From Mixta gaviniae (GTDB lineage: Bacteria; Pseudomonadota; Gammaproteobacteria; Enterobacterales; Enterobacteriaceae), in the NCBI RefSeq assembly GCF_002953195.1, contig NZ_CP026377.1, positions 2,046,001 to 2,110,000 on the forward strand: DNA of 64,000 nt, written 5' to 3'. Both the position numbers and the translations under genes were made by a program. Of this stretch, positions 49,569 to 59,383 are shown one piece after another. The notes beneath the pieces are model-generated. The model saw only the letters and a program-made list of their open reading frames with translations, had not been told where the DNA came from and made no database searches. Numbering within the stretch: position 1 is the stretch's first letter; every line of letters begins with the position of its first letter.

Positions 49569-50829
49569 GAACGCGCTGCAGCAGTGGCATCATCTGTTTG
49601 AGTCGCGCGGCGACGATCGTTCGCTGCAGGCACAGCAGCACTGGCAGCAGCTGATGCGGCTGGGTCTGCCGACCCGTAAGCATGAGAACTGGAAATATAC
49701 GCCGCTGGACACGCTGTTCAGCCATCGCTTCGTGCTGCCGACGAACGCAGCGCTGACGGCGGAGCAGGTCGCTTCTCTGGCGCTGCCGCTGGATGCGGTG
49801 CGTCTGGTTTTCGTCGACGGCCGATTCGACGCCAGCCTCAGTGACGCCGGGTTCGACCAGTTTGAGGTGCAGGTCGCCAGCGCGGCGGAGCGCCGTAACC
49901 TGGCGGCGCCGGTTCAGCCGGAGGTGTTCCTGCACCTGACCGAAAGCCTGGCGGAACAGGCGACCACGCTGCGCCTGGCGCGCGGCAAAGCGGCGGCGCG
50001 GCCGCTCTATCTGCTGCATATCAGCAGCGGCCGGATGGAAGAGGCGCTGAACACCGTTCACTATCGCCACCATCTGCAGATTGACGCGGGCGCGCAGGCG
50101 CAGATTATCGAACATTACGTCAGCCTGAATGACCAGCCGCACTTTACCGGCGCGCGCCTGACCATGGCGGTGGGCGATAATGCGCAGCTGACCCACACCA
50201 AACTGTCGTTTGAAAACGTCGGCAGCTACCACTTTGCGCATAATGATATCGTCGCCGGACGCGATGCCAACGTCAGCAGCCACAGCTTCCTGCTGGGCGC
50301 AGGCCTGAGCCGTCACAACACCAGCGCGCAGCTTAACGGCGAAAACAGCAACCTCTCCATTAACAGCCTGGTGCTGCCGGTGGATAAAGAGGTGTGCGAT
50401 ACCCGCACCTGGCTGGAGCATAACAAAGGCTACTGCCAGAGCCGTCAGCTGCATAAAACCATCGTGCGCGACCGTGCGCGCGCCGTCTTTAACGGCATGA
50501 TCAAGGTGGCGCCGCACGCGCTGAAAACCGACGGTCAGATGACCAATAATAACCTGCTGCTGGGCCGTCTGGCGGAAGTGGACACCAAGCCGCAGCTGGA
50601 AATTTACGCCGACGACGTGAAATGCAGCCACGGCGCCACGGTAGGCCGGATCGATGAAGAGCAGATGTTCTATCTGCGCGCGCGCGGCATCAGCGAAGAG
50701 GCGGCGCAGCGGATGATTGTCTATGCGTTTGCCGCTGAGCTGACCGAGGCGATTGAAGATGAGACGCTGAAGGCGACCGTTCTTCAGCGTATCGAGCAGC
50801 GTTTCCCCGGAGGCATCAATGAATTTTGA
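49543..50829 (+). CDS. sufD: Fe-S scaffold subunit SufD
   Basis: The 428-residue SufB paralogue begins [25 protein letters not shown] and holds [19 protein letters not shown]. The C-terminal beta-helix has [44 protein letters not shown], where the His of KCSHGAT is the expected cluster-linked residue. It forms SufBC2D with SufB and SufC. It starts within sufC and overlaps sufS by 11 bases. Confidence 0.98.
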   Translation: MAGLPTRSENALQQWHHLFESRGDDRSLQAQQHWQQLMRLGLPTRKHENWKYTPLDTLFSHRFVLPTNAALTAEQVASLALPLDAVRLVFVDGRFDASLSDAGFDQFEVQVASAAERRNLAAPVQPEVFLHLTESLAEQATTLRLARGKAAARPLYLLHISSGRMEEALNTVHYRHHLQIDAGAQAQIIEHYVSLNDQPHFTGARLTMAVGDNAQLTHTKLSFENVGSYHFAHNDIVAGRDANVSSHSFLLGAGLSRHNTSAQLNGENSNLSINSLVLPVDKEVCDTRTWLEHNKGYCQSRQLHKTIVRDRARAVFNGMIKVAPHALKTDGQMTNNNLLLGRLAEVDTKPQLEIYADDVKCSHGATVGRIDEEQMFYLRARGISEEAAQRMIVYAFAAELTEAIEDETLKATVLQRIEQRFPGGINEF

Positions 50830-52042
50830 TCTCGCACGCGTCAGGGCCGACTTCCCGATCCTGTCGCGCGAGGTCAACGGCCAGCCGTTGGCCTACCTTG
50901 ACAGCGCCGCCAGCGCGCAAAAGCCGCTGGCGGTAATTAACGCTGAAAGCCACTTTTGTCAGCACGGCTACGCCGCAGTGCATCGTGGGATCCACTCCCT
51001 GAGCGCCGCCGCCACCACCGATATGGAAAACGTGCGCGCGCAGGCGGCGCGCTTTCTTAACGCCGCCTCGCCGGAAGAGATTGTTTTCGTCAAAGGCACC
51101 ACCGAGGGCATTAACCTTGTGGCCAACAGCTGGGGCGGCAGTCAGCTGCGCCAGGGCGATAACATCATTATCACCGAGATGGAGCATCACGCGAACATCG
51201 TGCCGTGGCAGATGGTGGCGGCGCGCACCGGCGCCGCTATCCGCGTCCTGCCGCTGACCGCGGAAGGCGAGCTGGACAGCGCCCGTCTGGCGTCGCTGAT
51301 AGACGATCGCACCCGCCTGCTGGCGGTGACTCATGTCTCCAACGTGCTGGGTACCGTTAACCCGGTCAAAGCGCTGGTGGCGCAGGCGAAAGCAGCCGGT
51401 CTGGTTACGCTGGTGGATGGCGCGCAGGCGGTCATGCATCAGCGCGTCGATGTGCAGGATATCGGCTGTGATTTTTATGTCTTCTCCGGGCATAAAATTT
51501 ATGGGCCGACCGGTACCGGCGTGCTGTATGGCCGTCAGGCGCTGCTGGCGGAAATGCCGCCGTGGGAAGGCGGCGGATCGATGATCGAACAGGTTGTCTT
51601 GCCGGAAGGCACCACCTATGCGAAAGCGCCGTGGAGCCTGGAGGCGGGCACACCCAATACCGTCGGCATCATCGGTCTTGGCGCCGCGCTGGCCTACGTC
51701 GAGGCGCTCGGCCTGGACAATATTCAGGCCTATGAGCAGTCGCTGATGGGCTATGCGCTGGACAAGCTGGCTTCGGTGCCCGATCTGCAGATTTACGGGC
51801 CGCAGGCACGCGCCGGCGTTATCGCCTTTAACCTCGGCAAACATCACGCCTATGATGTTGGCAGCTTCCTGGATCAGTATGGTATCGCCATCCGTACCGG
51901 CCACCACTGCGCCATGCCATTGATGAAGCACTACGGCGTTCCCGCCATGTGCCGCGCCTCTTTCGCCATGTATAATAGCGAAGAAGAGGCCGATCGGCTT
52001 GCCGCAGGGTTGACACGTATACACCGCCTGCTGGGAGGCTAA
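50819..52042 (+). CDS. sufS: Cysteine desulfurase SufS
   Basis: The 407-residue class V aminotransferase-fold PLP enzyme of group II takes sulfur from cysteine. The PLP Lys is in [14 protein letters not shown] (about residue 227) and the persulfide Cys in [11 protein letters not shown] (about 365). Partner SufE is encoded next. The start at 50819 lies inside the end of sufD, preceded by GGAGG. Confidence 0.98.
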   Translation: MNFDLARVRADFPILSREVNGQPLAYLDSAASAQKPLAVINAESHFCQHGYAAVHRGIHSLSAAATTDMENVRAQAARFLNAASPEEIVFVKGTTEGINLVANSWGGSQLRQGDNIIITEMEHHANIVPWQMVAARTGAAIRVLPLTAEGELDSARLASLIDDRTRLLAVTHVSNVLGTVNPVKALVAQAKAAGLVTLVDGAQAVMHQRVDVQDIGCDFYVFSGHKIYGPTGTGVLYGRQALLAEMPPWEGGGSMIEQVVLPEGTTYAKAPWSLEAGTPNTVGIIGLGAALAYVEALGLDNIQAYEQSLMGYALDKLASVPDLQIYGPQARAGVIAFNLGKHHAYDVGSFLDQYGIAIRTGHHCAMPLMKHYGVPAMCRASFAMYNSEEEADRLAAGLTRIHRLLGG

Positions 52043-52070
52043 GGCCGTCCGGCTGGCAAGGGAGGAAGGA

Positions 52071-52487
52071 ATGGCGACACTGCCAGAAAAAGAGAAGCTG
52101 GTGCGCAACTTTAACCGTTGCGCCAACTGGGAAGAAAAATACCTGTATGTGATTGAGCTGGGCGGGAAGCTGCCGGAATTGTCCGATTCCTTTCGCCAGG
52201 CGGAATACAGCGTTTCCGGCTGCCAGAGCCAGGTCTGGATTGTGATGGATCAGGCTGAGGATGGCACCATTCAACTGCAGGGCGACAGCGATGCCGCTAT
52301 CGTTAAAGGGTTGATTGCCGTGGTGTTTAGCCTCTATCAGGGAATGACGCCGCAGCAGATCGTCGCCTTTGATGTCCGCCCCTGGTTTGAGCAACTGGCG
52401 CTGACGCAGCACCTCACGCCGTCCCGTTCTCAGGGGCTGGAAGCGATGATCCGTACTATTCGCGCCCGCGCTCAGGCGCTCTGCTAA
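52071..52487 (+). CDS. sufE: Sulfur acceptor protein SufE
   Basis: The 138-residue protein equals E. coli SufE in length. Cys51 in [11 protein letters not shown] accepts persulfide sulfur from SufS and passes it to SufBCD. GGAGGAAGG precedes the ATG. It is the last gene of the suf operon, followed by a hairpin. Confidence 0.98.
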   Translation: MATLPEKEKLVRNFNRCANWEEKYLYVIELGGKLPELSDSFRQAEYSVSGCQSQVWIVMDQAEDGTIQLQGDSDAAIVKGLIAVVFSLYQGMTPQQIVAFDVRPWFEQLALTQHLTPSRSQGLEAMIRTIRARAQALC

Positions 52488-52502
52488 GCTACACTTCTCT
52501 CA

Positions 52503-52526
52503 CACCCCGCTACGGTTAGCGGGGTG
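52503..52526 (+). terminator. Hairpin after sufE
   Basis: CACCCCGCTA-CGGT-TAGCGGGGTG forms a perfect 10-bp stem 16 bases after the sufE stop. The tail CGTTCTGTT is only moderately T-rich, so some read-through into ldtE is possible. Confidence 0.65.
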
Positions 52527-52554
52527 CGTTCTGTTGACGACGAGAGAAGCCTTC

Positions 52555-53586
52555 ATGAAAGTATCATTTCCCTTCGCCCTCTGGCTGTCAGGCGTTGCGC
52601 TGCTGGCGCCCTTGCTGGCGGGCGCCACCGAGTATCCGCTCCCTGCTGAAAACAGCCGCCTGATTGGCGAAAACAGCACCACCGTCGTGCCGGCCGATAA
52701 TCGTCCGCTGGAGGATATCGCCGCGCGTTATAAAATCGGCCTGCTGAATATGCTGGAAGCGAATCCTGGTACCGATCCCTGGCTGCCGCAGGCGGGTACG
52801 CAGCTGATCATTCCGCAACAGATGCTGCTGCCCGACACCAAACGCGAAGGCATTGTGGTGAACCTGGCGGAACTGCGCCTCTATTATTATCCGAAAGGAA
52901 AAAACAGCGTTATTGTCTATCCGGTCGGCATCGGCCAGCTGGGTGCAATGACGCCCGCAATGGTGACCAGTATCAGCCAGAAAATTCCTAACCCTACCTG
53001 GACGCCGACTGAGAATATTCGTAAGCGCTATGCGAAAGAGGGCGTAACGCTGCCCCCGATGGTGCCTGCCGGACCCGATAACCCGATGGGGCTGTTTGCG
53101 ATGCGTCTCGCTTATGGCAGCGGACACTACCTGATCCACGGCACTAACGCCGATTTTGGCATCGGCATGCGTGTCAGCTCCGGCTGTATTCGCCTGCGGC
53201 CAGATGATATCGAGGCGCTGTTTAACAGCGTGCCAAAGGGGACGCGCGTGCAGATCGTCAATCAGCCAGTGAAATATGCGATTGAGCCTGACGGCAAGCG
53301 CTATATCGAAGTCCATCAGCCGCTTTCGCGCAACGAGAAAGATGATCCGCAAACCATGCCGCTGCCGCTGAACGGCGCGCTCAAGCGCTTTATAAAAAAC
53401 AAGCAGAGCGACAGCGCGTTAATCGAGGCGGCGCTAAAACGACGCTCCGGGATGCCGATTCTGGTCAATCTGGGCGAGCCGGTAAGCGAGGCGGCCGGGA
53501 AGCCCTCTCAGCACGACGCAGCGCCGTCAACGATGCAAAAGGCTGGGGTAACTCAGGCGCAGCCGGAAAAGGCGGGAGAGAGCTGA
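52555..53586 (+). CDS. ldtE: L,D-transpeptidase LdtE
   Basis: The 343-residue periplasmic enzyme (YnhG) has a Sec signal (MKVSFPFALWLSGVALLAPLLAGA), a LysM-like domain (about 38-87) and a YkuD catalytic domain (about 95-235) with His195 (YLIHGTN) and the nucleophile Cys211 (VSSGCIRL). A Pro/Ala/Lys-rich tail follows. It forms 3-3 (mDAP-mDAP) cross-links in peptidoglycan. The start at 52555 places the signal peptide at the N-terminus, and an upstream ATG at 52534 would add seven polar residues. The neighbour on the other strand is lpp, which is attached to peptidoglycan by related enzymes. Confidence 0.96.
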   Translation: MKVSFPFALWLSGVALLAPLLAGATEYPLPAENSRLIGENSTTVVPADNRPLEDIAARYKIGLLNMLEANPGTDPWLPQAGTQLIIPQQMLLPDTKREGIVVNLAELRLYYYPKGKNSVIVYPVGIGQLGAMTPAMVTSISQKIPNPTWTPTENIRKRYAKEGVTLPPMVPAGPDNPMGLFAMRLAYGSGHYLIHGTNADFGIGMRVSSGCIRLRPDDIEALFNSVPKGTRVQIVNQPVKYAIEPDGKRYIEVHQPLSRNEKDDPQTMPLPLNGALKRFIKNKQSDSALIEAALKRRSGMPILVNLGEPVSEAAGKPSQHDAAPSTMQKAGVTQAQPEKAGES

Positions 53587-53661
53587 CAACGGCGTCTGGC
53601 GCCGATGGCGTCAGGCAAAGGCAGTTGCTGGCGCAGGGAAGATCAGGTGGAAGAAAAAAGA

Positions 53662-53695
53662 CAAAAAAAATGGCGCCCGACAGGCGCCATTTTTA
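53662..53695 (-). terminator. Rho-independent terminator of lpp
   Basis: On the minus strand ATGGCGCC-TGTCG-GGCGCCAT (53670-53690) is followed by eight T. The opposite side is TTTTTATT, so it can also stop ldtE transcription. Confidence 0.93.
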
Positions 53696-53707
53696 TTACC
53701 AGAACTC

Positions 53708-53994
<287 letters not shown>

Positions 53995-54198
53995 ACACAA
54001 AGTTTTTTGGTATGAGAATAAATTTTTGATGAGAACATGCTTAATTTTGCTCGTTCGCTCAAAGAAACATCTGTCTGGACGTTTATTGTGAAAAAATAAA
54101 GGAAAACAGGCAGATTTAATTGATTTTATCTTCGGTGAAAGGCGGCTTTTATCGTTATTTTCAATTGGCATTTTTAACAATAACCGTTACCGCAAAAT

Positions 54199-54228
54199 AA
54201 AAAAAAGCGCCTGTTCGGCGCTTTTTTC
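54199..54228 (-). terminator. Rho-independent terminator of pykF
   Basis: On the minus strand AAAAAA-GCGCC-GAACA-GGCGC-TTTTTT-type stem-loop (54206-54211/54217-54222) with long T tract, 18 bases after the pykF stop. Confidence 0.93.
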
Positions 54229-54245
54229 ATCATCGCTGTAATTAT

Positions 54246-55658
54246 TTACAGTACATGTACAGAGGCGGTATTGGTTGTGCCGCTCGGCACCAGTGCGCCG
54301 GAGACCATTACCACGACGTCACCTTTTTGCGCATAGCCGCTTTCCAGAGCGATTTCCTTGCCAATACGGTAGAAATCGTCGGTAGAGGCGATCTCATTCA
54401 CCACACGCGCTTCAATGCCTTTGCTCAGCAGCAGCTGACGGGCGGTGATTTGATTGGTGGTCAGCGCCAGAATGGTGGCGTCCGGGAAATATTTACGCAC
54501 TGATTTCGCTGATTTACCGCCTTCGGTGGCCACAACGATCAGTGGCGCCTCCAGTTTCTCAGCGGTCTCTACCGCGCCGCGGCAGACTGCTTCGGTAATA
54601 CGCAGCTTGCGGCTGTCGTTCAGCGAATCGATGCGCGATTTCATCACGCGATCGGTACGTTCGCAGATGGTCGCCATGATGGTGACCGACTCCAGCGGAT
54701 ATTTCCCTTTGGCACTTTCGCCAGAGAGCATAACCGCATCGGTGCCGTCGAGAATGGCGTTAGCCACGTCGCCCGCTTCAGCGCGGGTAGGGCGCGGGTT
54801 TTTGATCATCGAGTCAAGCATCTGGGTGGCAGTGATCACCACTTTGCGCGCTTTGTTACACTTCTTGATCATCATTTTCTGCGCGAAAATCACTTCTTCT
54901 ACCGGGATTTCCACGCCGAGGTCGCCGCGGGCAACCATGATGCCGTCAGAGGCGTCCAGGATCTCATCAAAGTTGTTGAGGCCTTCCTGGTTTTCGATTT
55001 TAGAGATGATCTGAATATGGTCGCCGCCGTGCTTTTTCAGGTGTTCACGGATTTCCAGCACGTCGGAGCGTTTACGGATAAAAGAGGCGGCAACAAAATC
55101 GACGCCCTGTTCGCAACCGAAAATCAGGTCGCGTTTATCTTTTTCCGCCAGCGCCGGCAGCTGAATGGACACGCCCGGCAGGTTAACGCCTTTGTTTTCG
55201 CCGAGGTCGCCGTTGTTCAGCACTTTGCAGACCACGCTGTTTTCGGTGACTTCAGTCACTTCCATGCCGATCAGGCCGTCATCGACCAGTACGGTGTTGC
55301 CGATTTTCAGGTCGGCGGCGAAGCCTGCGTAAGTGACCGCTACGCGCTCGCTGTTGCCGATCACTGACTGATCGGTGGTAAAGGTGAACGTCTGACCCGC
55401 TTTCAGCGACACATCGTTGCCGCCTTCCAGCTTCATGGTGCGGATTTCAGGGCCTTTGGTATCCAGCAGAATCGCCGCCTGACGACCGGTTTTTTCCATA
55501 ACCGCGCGGATATTGGCGATACGACGACCGTGTTCTTCGTAATCGCCGTGAGAAAAGTTCAGACGCATAACGTTCATGCCCGCTTCCAGCAGGTTGGTCA
55601 GCATCTCTTCGGATTCAGTTTTAGGGCCGATAGTACAAACGATCTTGGTCTTTTTCAT
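54246..55658 (-). CDS. pykF: Pyruvate kinase I
   Basis: The 470-residue cytosolic enzyme, same length as E. coli PykF, converts PEP and ADP to pyruvate and ATP. It begins [20 protein letters not shown]. Motifs visible are [38 protein letters not shown] (catalytic Lys region), [13 protein letters not shown] and [15 protein letters not shown]. The C-terminal allosteric domain binds fructose-1,6-bisphosphate. A Cra-type site between the -10 element and the start codon suggests Cra repression, opposite to ppsA. Confidence 0.99.
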   Translation of the reverse strand: MKKTKIVCTIGPKTESEEMLTNLLEAGMNVMRLNFSHGDYEEHGRRIANIRAVMEKTGRQAAILLDTKGPEIRTMKLEGGNDVSLKAGQTFTFTTDQSVIGNSERVAVTYAGFAADLKIGNTVLVDDGLIGMEVTEVTENSVVCKVLNNGDLGENKGVNLPGVSIQLPALAEKDKRDLIFGCEQGVDFVAASFIRKRSDVLEIREHLKKHGGDHIQIISKIENQEGLNNFDEILDASDGIMVARGDLGVEIPVEEVIFAQKMMIKKCNKARKVVITATQMLDSMIKNPRPTRAEAGDVANAILDGTDAVMLSGESAKGKYPLESVTIMATICERTDRVMKSRIDSLNDSRKLRITEAVCRGAVETAEKLEAPLIVVATEGGKSAKSVRKYFPDATILALTTNQITARQLLLSKGIEARVVNEIASTDDFYRIGKEIALESGYAQKGDVVVMVSGALVPSGTTNTASVHVL

Positions 55659-55873
55659 GACAAGTTATCTGTAAGTTGTGATGGATGATAAAGGTTTGAG
55701 GTCGATGCCTGGCGCATCGGGGAAATATTCATGCTCAGCGAGCGGACTGCGATACAAACTAAGAATAGGTGACAGATATGAAGCGTGCAGAGGAAGTTGT
55801 GCGGTGATGTTCCATGGCCCGCGTGGGCGAGTTGCGCAACCTGTTGTGAGTGTAGGTAAGGGCACGTCAATTG

Positions 55874-55933
55874 GCTGAAACCATTCAAGTGAAACACCGG
55901 GAATAGTATAGACGCTAAGTATACGAAAACCAA
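55874..55933 (-). promoter_or_regulatory. pykF promoter with Cra site
   Basis: On the minus strand TTGGTT (55928-55933) and TATACT (55905-55910) are 17 bases apart. GCTGAAACCATTCA (55874-55887) fits the Cra pattern RSTGAAWCSNTHHW at every position and lies just downstream of the -10, the position for repression. Confidence 0.75.
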
Positions 55934-56249
55934 TCAAAAAGCATATGGACAGATGGGGCGAGATCAAGGAAAAGCCTGTTGCCGCAACCGCGCAATGTGG
56001 ACGCAGGCCCCCGCGCGCGCCTTTTATCAGCGGTGCGTTATCAGCGGCTGAGAGTGTGCCGCCCGTACGGCGGGGCGCACAAAACCAGGCCCGATGCGGG
56101 TAAGGTTTATCTGAAAGCGCTGCATCGGCCACCGGCGTCGGCTGGCACTACGCGGAGCGCCGGATGAGACCAGGCGTGATCAATTTGGTTAGCGTTAAGG
56201 CTGGATAAACGGGTCAATTCGACAACCTTAAGAGAGATCAAGGGCGTCA
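55934..56249. other. Intergenic region upstream of pykF without recognisable genes
   Basis: I see no supported coding or RNA gene here. Isolated fragments such as GGCTGGATAAACGGGTCAATT (near 56199) look like worn copies of the repeat to the right. Confidence 0.4.
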
Positions 56250-56480
56250 ATCCAGCAGGGGTAAGGTTGGGCGGGGAGTCAATGCAGGCAACGGAAGTCT
56301 GGATAAAAAAGGCAATCGGCAGGGGCAAGGTCGGGCGGAAAATGTTAATTCAGGCAAGGGGAAGTCTGGATAAGAGAGGCTATCTGGCAGGGGAGGTCAG
56401 GGCAAGAGAGTCAGTCGGCTGGGGTAAGGCAGAGCAAGACAGGCCATCCGGTAAGGTAAAGCGGAGCAAGGAAACCGGTG
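56250..56480. repeat. Degenerate tandem repeats (period about 67 bp), downstream of the tRNA-Val operon
   Basis: Units starting near 56251, 56318 and 56386 share GGCAGGGG(C)AAGGTCGGGC and, where intact, CAGGCAAGGGGAAGTCTGGATAA (GAAGTCTGGATAA at 56294 and 56361, 67 bases apart). The + strand is purine-rich, so RNA read from the tRNA operon (minus strand) would be C/U-rich and G-poor, as in Rho-binding rut sites. Later units decay. Confidence 0.7.
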
Positions 56481-56584
56481 CGGCGGTAATAGAGGCAAAG
56501 CAATCTGCGCGCTTCGTCGGCGATCTGGATAAAAAGATAAGGAGGTCAGTCGTGAGGTATTACGAGCAGCAGAAGAAAAAAGCG

Positions 56585-56661
56585 TGGTGCGTTCTAATGG
56601 ACTCGAACCATCGACCCCCACCATGTCAAGGTGGTGCTCTAACCAACTGAGCTAAGAACGC
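56585..56661 (-). tRNA. valV: tRNA-Val (GAC)
   Basis: The 77-base cloverleaf has an encoded CCA end, anticodon loop TTGACAT (anticodon GAC) and D-loop AGTTGGTT. Acceptor stem GCGTTCT pairs perfectly with AGAACGC (type A). It is the last of four tandem copies. Gene symbol by analogy with the E. coli valV/valW pair. Confidence 0.97.
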
Positions 56662-56674
56662 AGTGAAAACGCTT

Positions 56675-56751
56675 TGGTGCGTCCGAGTGGACTCGAACCA
56701 CCGACCCCCACCATGTCAAGGTGGTGCTCTAACCAACTGAGCTAAGAACGC
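56675..56751 (-). tRNA. tRNA-Val (GAC), hybrid copy with acceptor-stem mismatch
   Basis: The body and anticodon are the same as its neighbours, but the 5' acceptor strand is GCGTTCT (type A) and the 3' strand CGGACGC (type B). Pairing gives a U-C mismatch at 7:66 and a U-G wobble at 5:68. It is separated from both neighbours' sequences by identical 13-base spacers. Confidence 0.93.
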
Positions 56752-56764
56752 AGTGAAAACGCTT

Positions 56765-56841
56765 TGGTGCGTCCGAGTGGACTCGAACCACCGACCCCCA
56801 CCATGTCAAGGTGGTGCTCTAACCAACTGAGCTACGGACGC
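56765..56841 (-). tRNA. valW: tRNA-Val (GAC)
   Basis: Type B acceptor stem GCGTCCG/CGGACGC, fully paired, anticodon GAC, CCA encoded. The sequence matches E. coli valW in the acceptor and T arms. Only four bases separate it from the first tRNA of the operon. Confidence 0.97.
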
Positions 56842-56845
56842 ACTT

Positions 56846-56922
56846 TGGTGCGTTCTAATGGACTCGAACCATCGACCCCCACCATGTCAAGGTGGTGCTC
56901 TAACCAACTGAGCTAAGAACGC
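56846..56922 (-). tRNA. tRNA-Val (GAC)
   Basis: First tRNA of the operon. Type A acceptor stem GCGTTCT/AGAACGC, anticodon GAC, CCA encoded, identical to the last copy at 56585-56661. Confidence 0.97.
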
Positions 56923-56952
56923 ATCTGTCGTCTTGGGTGACGACGGGGACGA

Positions 56953-56981
56953 ATATTAGCGACACTGTTTACCGCTGGCAA
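56953..56981 (-). promoter_or_regulatory. tRNA-Val operon promoter
   Basis: On the minus strand TTGCCA (56976-56981) and TAATAT (56953-56958) are 17 bases apart, followed by a GC-rich discriminator (CGTCCCCG), as expected for a stringently controlled stable RNA operon. Confidence 0.8.
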
Positions 56982-57061
56982 GGGGAAACATACAAATTTC
57001 TGCGCAACTGCCCAGCATCTGTGCGACCCGCCGTTTTTTTAAGCACGGCGGGCCCTTATCT

Positions 57062-58435
57062 TCAGCGCGAAGCGTGTTGCAGGATCCTCTCCGCCGGCAA
57101 TCGCTGCAGCCGGCGAATACGCCAGATCATCATTACGGCGGCGGAGGTCAGCCCCAGAATAAAGCCGCACCAGAAGCCGGCCGGCCCCATCGGTGGCACC
57201 AGCCAGTCGGTCAGCGCCAGCAGATAGCCGCTCGGCAGCCCGATAACCCAGTAGGCGACCAGAGTGATAAAGAAAATCGAGCGGGTATCTTTATAGCCGC
57301 GCAGAATGCCGCTGCCAATCACCTGAATTGAATCGGAAAACTGGTATACGGCGGCCAGCAGCATCAGCTGCGCGGCCAGCGCCACCACCAGCGGATTATC
57401 GTTGTAGAGCAGGGCGATCTGTTCGCGAAAGGTGACGGTAAACAGTGCGGTGCAGGCCGCCATCATAATGCCCACCCCCTGGCCGGTCCAGGCGGCGACC
57501 TTCGCCGCTTCCACCGAACCCTGTCCAAGCCGAAAGCCAACCCGAATGGTGGTCGCCACTCCGAGCGAAAGCGGCATCACGAACATCAACGAGCTAAAGT
57601 TAAGCGCAATCTGATGTCCGGCGACATCAACAATGCCCAGCGGCGACACCAGCAGGGCGACGACGGCGAACAGCGTCACTTCAAAAAACAGCGCCAGCGC
57701 CACCGGCAGGCCGAGCAGCGTCAGACGCTTAAGCACCGCCCAATCCGGCGCGCTGAAGTAGTCCGGCAGGGCGATGTCGCGCATCGAACGCGCACGCTTG
57801 ATCCATAAACGCATCACGATAAAGATCACCCAGTAGACCGAAGCCGTCGCCACACCGCAGCCAACGCCGCCCAGCGCCGGCATACCGAAATGGCCGTAGA
57901 TAAAGATGTAGTTCACCGGGATATTAACCAGCAAACCGATAAAGCCCATCACCATGCCGGGTTTGGTTTTCGACAGCCCTTCGCACTGGTTGCGCGCCAC
58001 CTGGAAAAAGAGGTAGCCGGGCGCGCCCCACAGCAGCGCGCGCAGGTAGCCGACCGCTTTGTCGGTCAGCGCCGGATCGATATTATGCATGGCGCGGATC
58101 ATATAACCGGCGTTCCACAGCACGACCATAATCAGCACCGATACCAGTGCGGCCAGCCAGTAAGCCTGGCGTACCTGACGGGCGATGCGATCGCGGCGGC
58201 CGGAGCCGTTGAGCTGCGCCACTACGGGCGTCAGCGCCAGAATCAGACCGTGGCCGAATAAGATAGCGGGCAGCCATACCGAGGTGCCCACTGCGACGGC
58301 GGCCATATCCGTTGCGCTCACCGCGCCGGCCATAATGGTATCAACAAAGCCCATTGCCGTTTGCGCAACCTGCGCCAGGATAACGGGAATAGCCAGCGCC
58401 AATAATTGCCGCGCTTCTGTCAGATACTTCTGCAC
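57062..58435 (-). CDS. mdtK: Multidrug/Na+ antiporter MdtK (MATE family)
   Basis: The 457-residue inner-membrane protein, the length of E. coli MdtK (NorE), has twelve helices in two MATE halves. Signatures are [59 protein letters not shown] and [40 protein letters not shown]. It exports cationic drugs and fluoroquinolones in exchange for Na+ or H+. It is divergent from ribE, as in E. coli. After the stop there is an inverted repeat (CCCGCCG/CGGCGGG) with an A/T-rich loop but no clear U-tract. Confidence 0.98.
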   Translation of the reverse strand: MQKYLTEARQLLALAIPVILAQVAQTAMGFVDTIMAGAVSATDMAAVAVGTSVWLPAILFGHGLILALTPVVAQLNGSGRRDRIARQVRQAYWLAALVSVLIMVVLWNAGYMIRAMHNIDPALTDKAVGYLRALLWGAPGYLFFQVARNQCEGLSKTKPGMVMGFIGLLVNIPVNYIFIYGHFGMPALGGVGCGVATASVYWVIFIVMRLWIKRARSMRDIALPDYFSAPDWAVLKRLTLLGLPVALALFFEVTLFAVVALLVSPLGIVDVAGHQIALNFSSLMFVMPLSLGVATTIRVGFRLGQGSVEAAKVAAWTGQGVGIMMAACTALFTVTFREQIALLYNDNPLVVALAAQLMLLAAVYQFSDSIQVIGSGILRGYKDTRSIFFITLVAYWVIGLPSGYLLALTDWLVPPMGPAGFWCGFILGLTSAAVMMIWRIRRLQRLPAERILQHASR

Positions 58436-58659
58436 GTAAACACCTTTTTATGGTTACAGGAATGAATAAACATTCGCCCTGACGGGCTGGATAATAAAGA
58501 ATAGAAGAACACGTCCGTTGTCGGCGAAAGATCATAGCGGCATCGCCGCCGCAAAGAAACCGCATTTTATCACCCATGGCAGGGGCGATCGTCGGCCGCC
58601 TGGCCTGGTCTGCGGCACAGAGTATGTTAATATCAGCAAAAACAGACTGAGGCTAACCT

Positions 58660-59316
58660 ATGTTTACCGGAATTGTGCAGGGCACCGCAGAAGTGGTTGC
58701 CATTGAAGAGAAAACCAACTTTCGCACCCATATCGTTAAAATGCCGCCGGCGCTGCTGCCGGGCCTCGAGCTGGGCGCGTCGGTCGCGCATAACGGCTGC
58801 TGTCTGACCGTAACGGAAATTAACGGCGATCGCGTCAGTTTCGATCTGGTAAAAGAGACGCTGCGTATTACTAATCTCGGCGATCTGCAGCCGGGCGATG
58901 TGGTGAATATTGAGCGCGCGGCGAAATTCAGCGATGAAATTGGCGGACACTTAATGTCCGGGCATATTATGACCACCGCTGAAATCTGTAAAATAATAAA
59001 TGCAGAAAATAACCGCGAAATCTGGTTCAAACCGCAGGATAGCTCGCTGCTGAAATATATCCTGCATAAAGGCTTTATCGGCATCGACGGTATCAGCCTG
59101 ACCGTCGGCGACGTAACAAAAACCAAATTCTGCGTGCATTTAATTCCTGAGACCCTGGCGCGCACTACCCTGGGCGCGAAAAAATTGGGTCACCGCGTGA
59201 ATATCGAGATCGATCCCCATACGCAGGCGATTGTCGAGACCGTCGAGCGCGTGCTGGCGCAGCGTGAAGCGGCGCTGGCTGCCAACGTGGCAAACGTCGC
59301 CGACGCCGACGAGTAA
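58660..59316 (+). CDS. ribE: Riboflavin synthase alpha chain
   Basis: The 218-residue enzyme (RibE, also called RibC) dismutates two 6,7-dimethyl-8-ribityllumazines into riboflavin. It has two lumazine-binding repeats: [15 protein letters not shown]...[17 protein letters not shown] and, after [30 protein letters not shown]...[20 protein letters not shown]. The C-terminal tail ([15 protein letters not shown]) is a little longer than in E. coli. It is followed by a terminator shared with cfa. Confidence 0.98.
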   Translation: MFTGIVQGTAEVVAIEEKTNFRTHIVKMPPALLPGLELGASVAHNGCCLTVTEINGDRVSFDLVKETLRITNLGDLQPGDVVNIERAAKFSDEIGGHLMSGHIMTTAEICKIINAENNREIWFKPQDSSLLKYILHKGFIGIDGISLTVGDVTKTKFCVHLIPETLARTTLGAKKLGHRVNIEIDPHTQAIVETVERVLAQREAALAANVANVADADE

Positions 59317-59326
59317 CCGGCGGGCG

Positions 59327-59361
59327 AAAAAAAACAGGCAACCCGGTTGCCTGTTTTTTTA
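59327..59361. terminator. Bidirectional terminator between ribE and cfa
   Basis: AAAAAAAA-CAGGCAAC-CCG-GTTGCCTG-TTTTTTT has a stem at 59335-59342/59346-59353 with A and T runs on both sides, so it works for both convergent genes. Confidence 0.95.
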
Positions 59362-59383
59362 TGCGTTGCGTCATCGCGGGGCG

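Noticed and set aside
49552..52126. Long minus-strand frames opposite sufD and sufS
   Set aside because: They are shadows of the suf genes, lacking motifs and ribosome sites.
56267..56650. Frame of 127 codons running through the degenerate repeats into a tRNA gene
   Set aside because: The C-terminal part is the reverse complement of a tRNA, and the N-terminal part reads low-complexity repeats. Not a gene.
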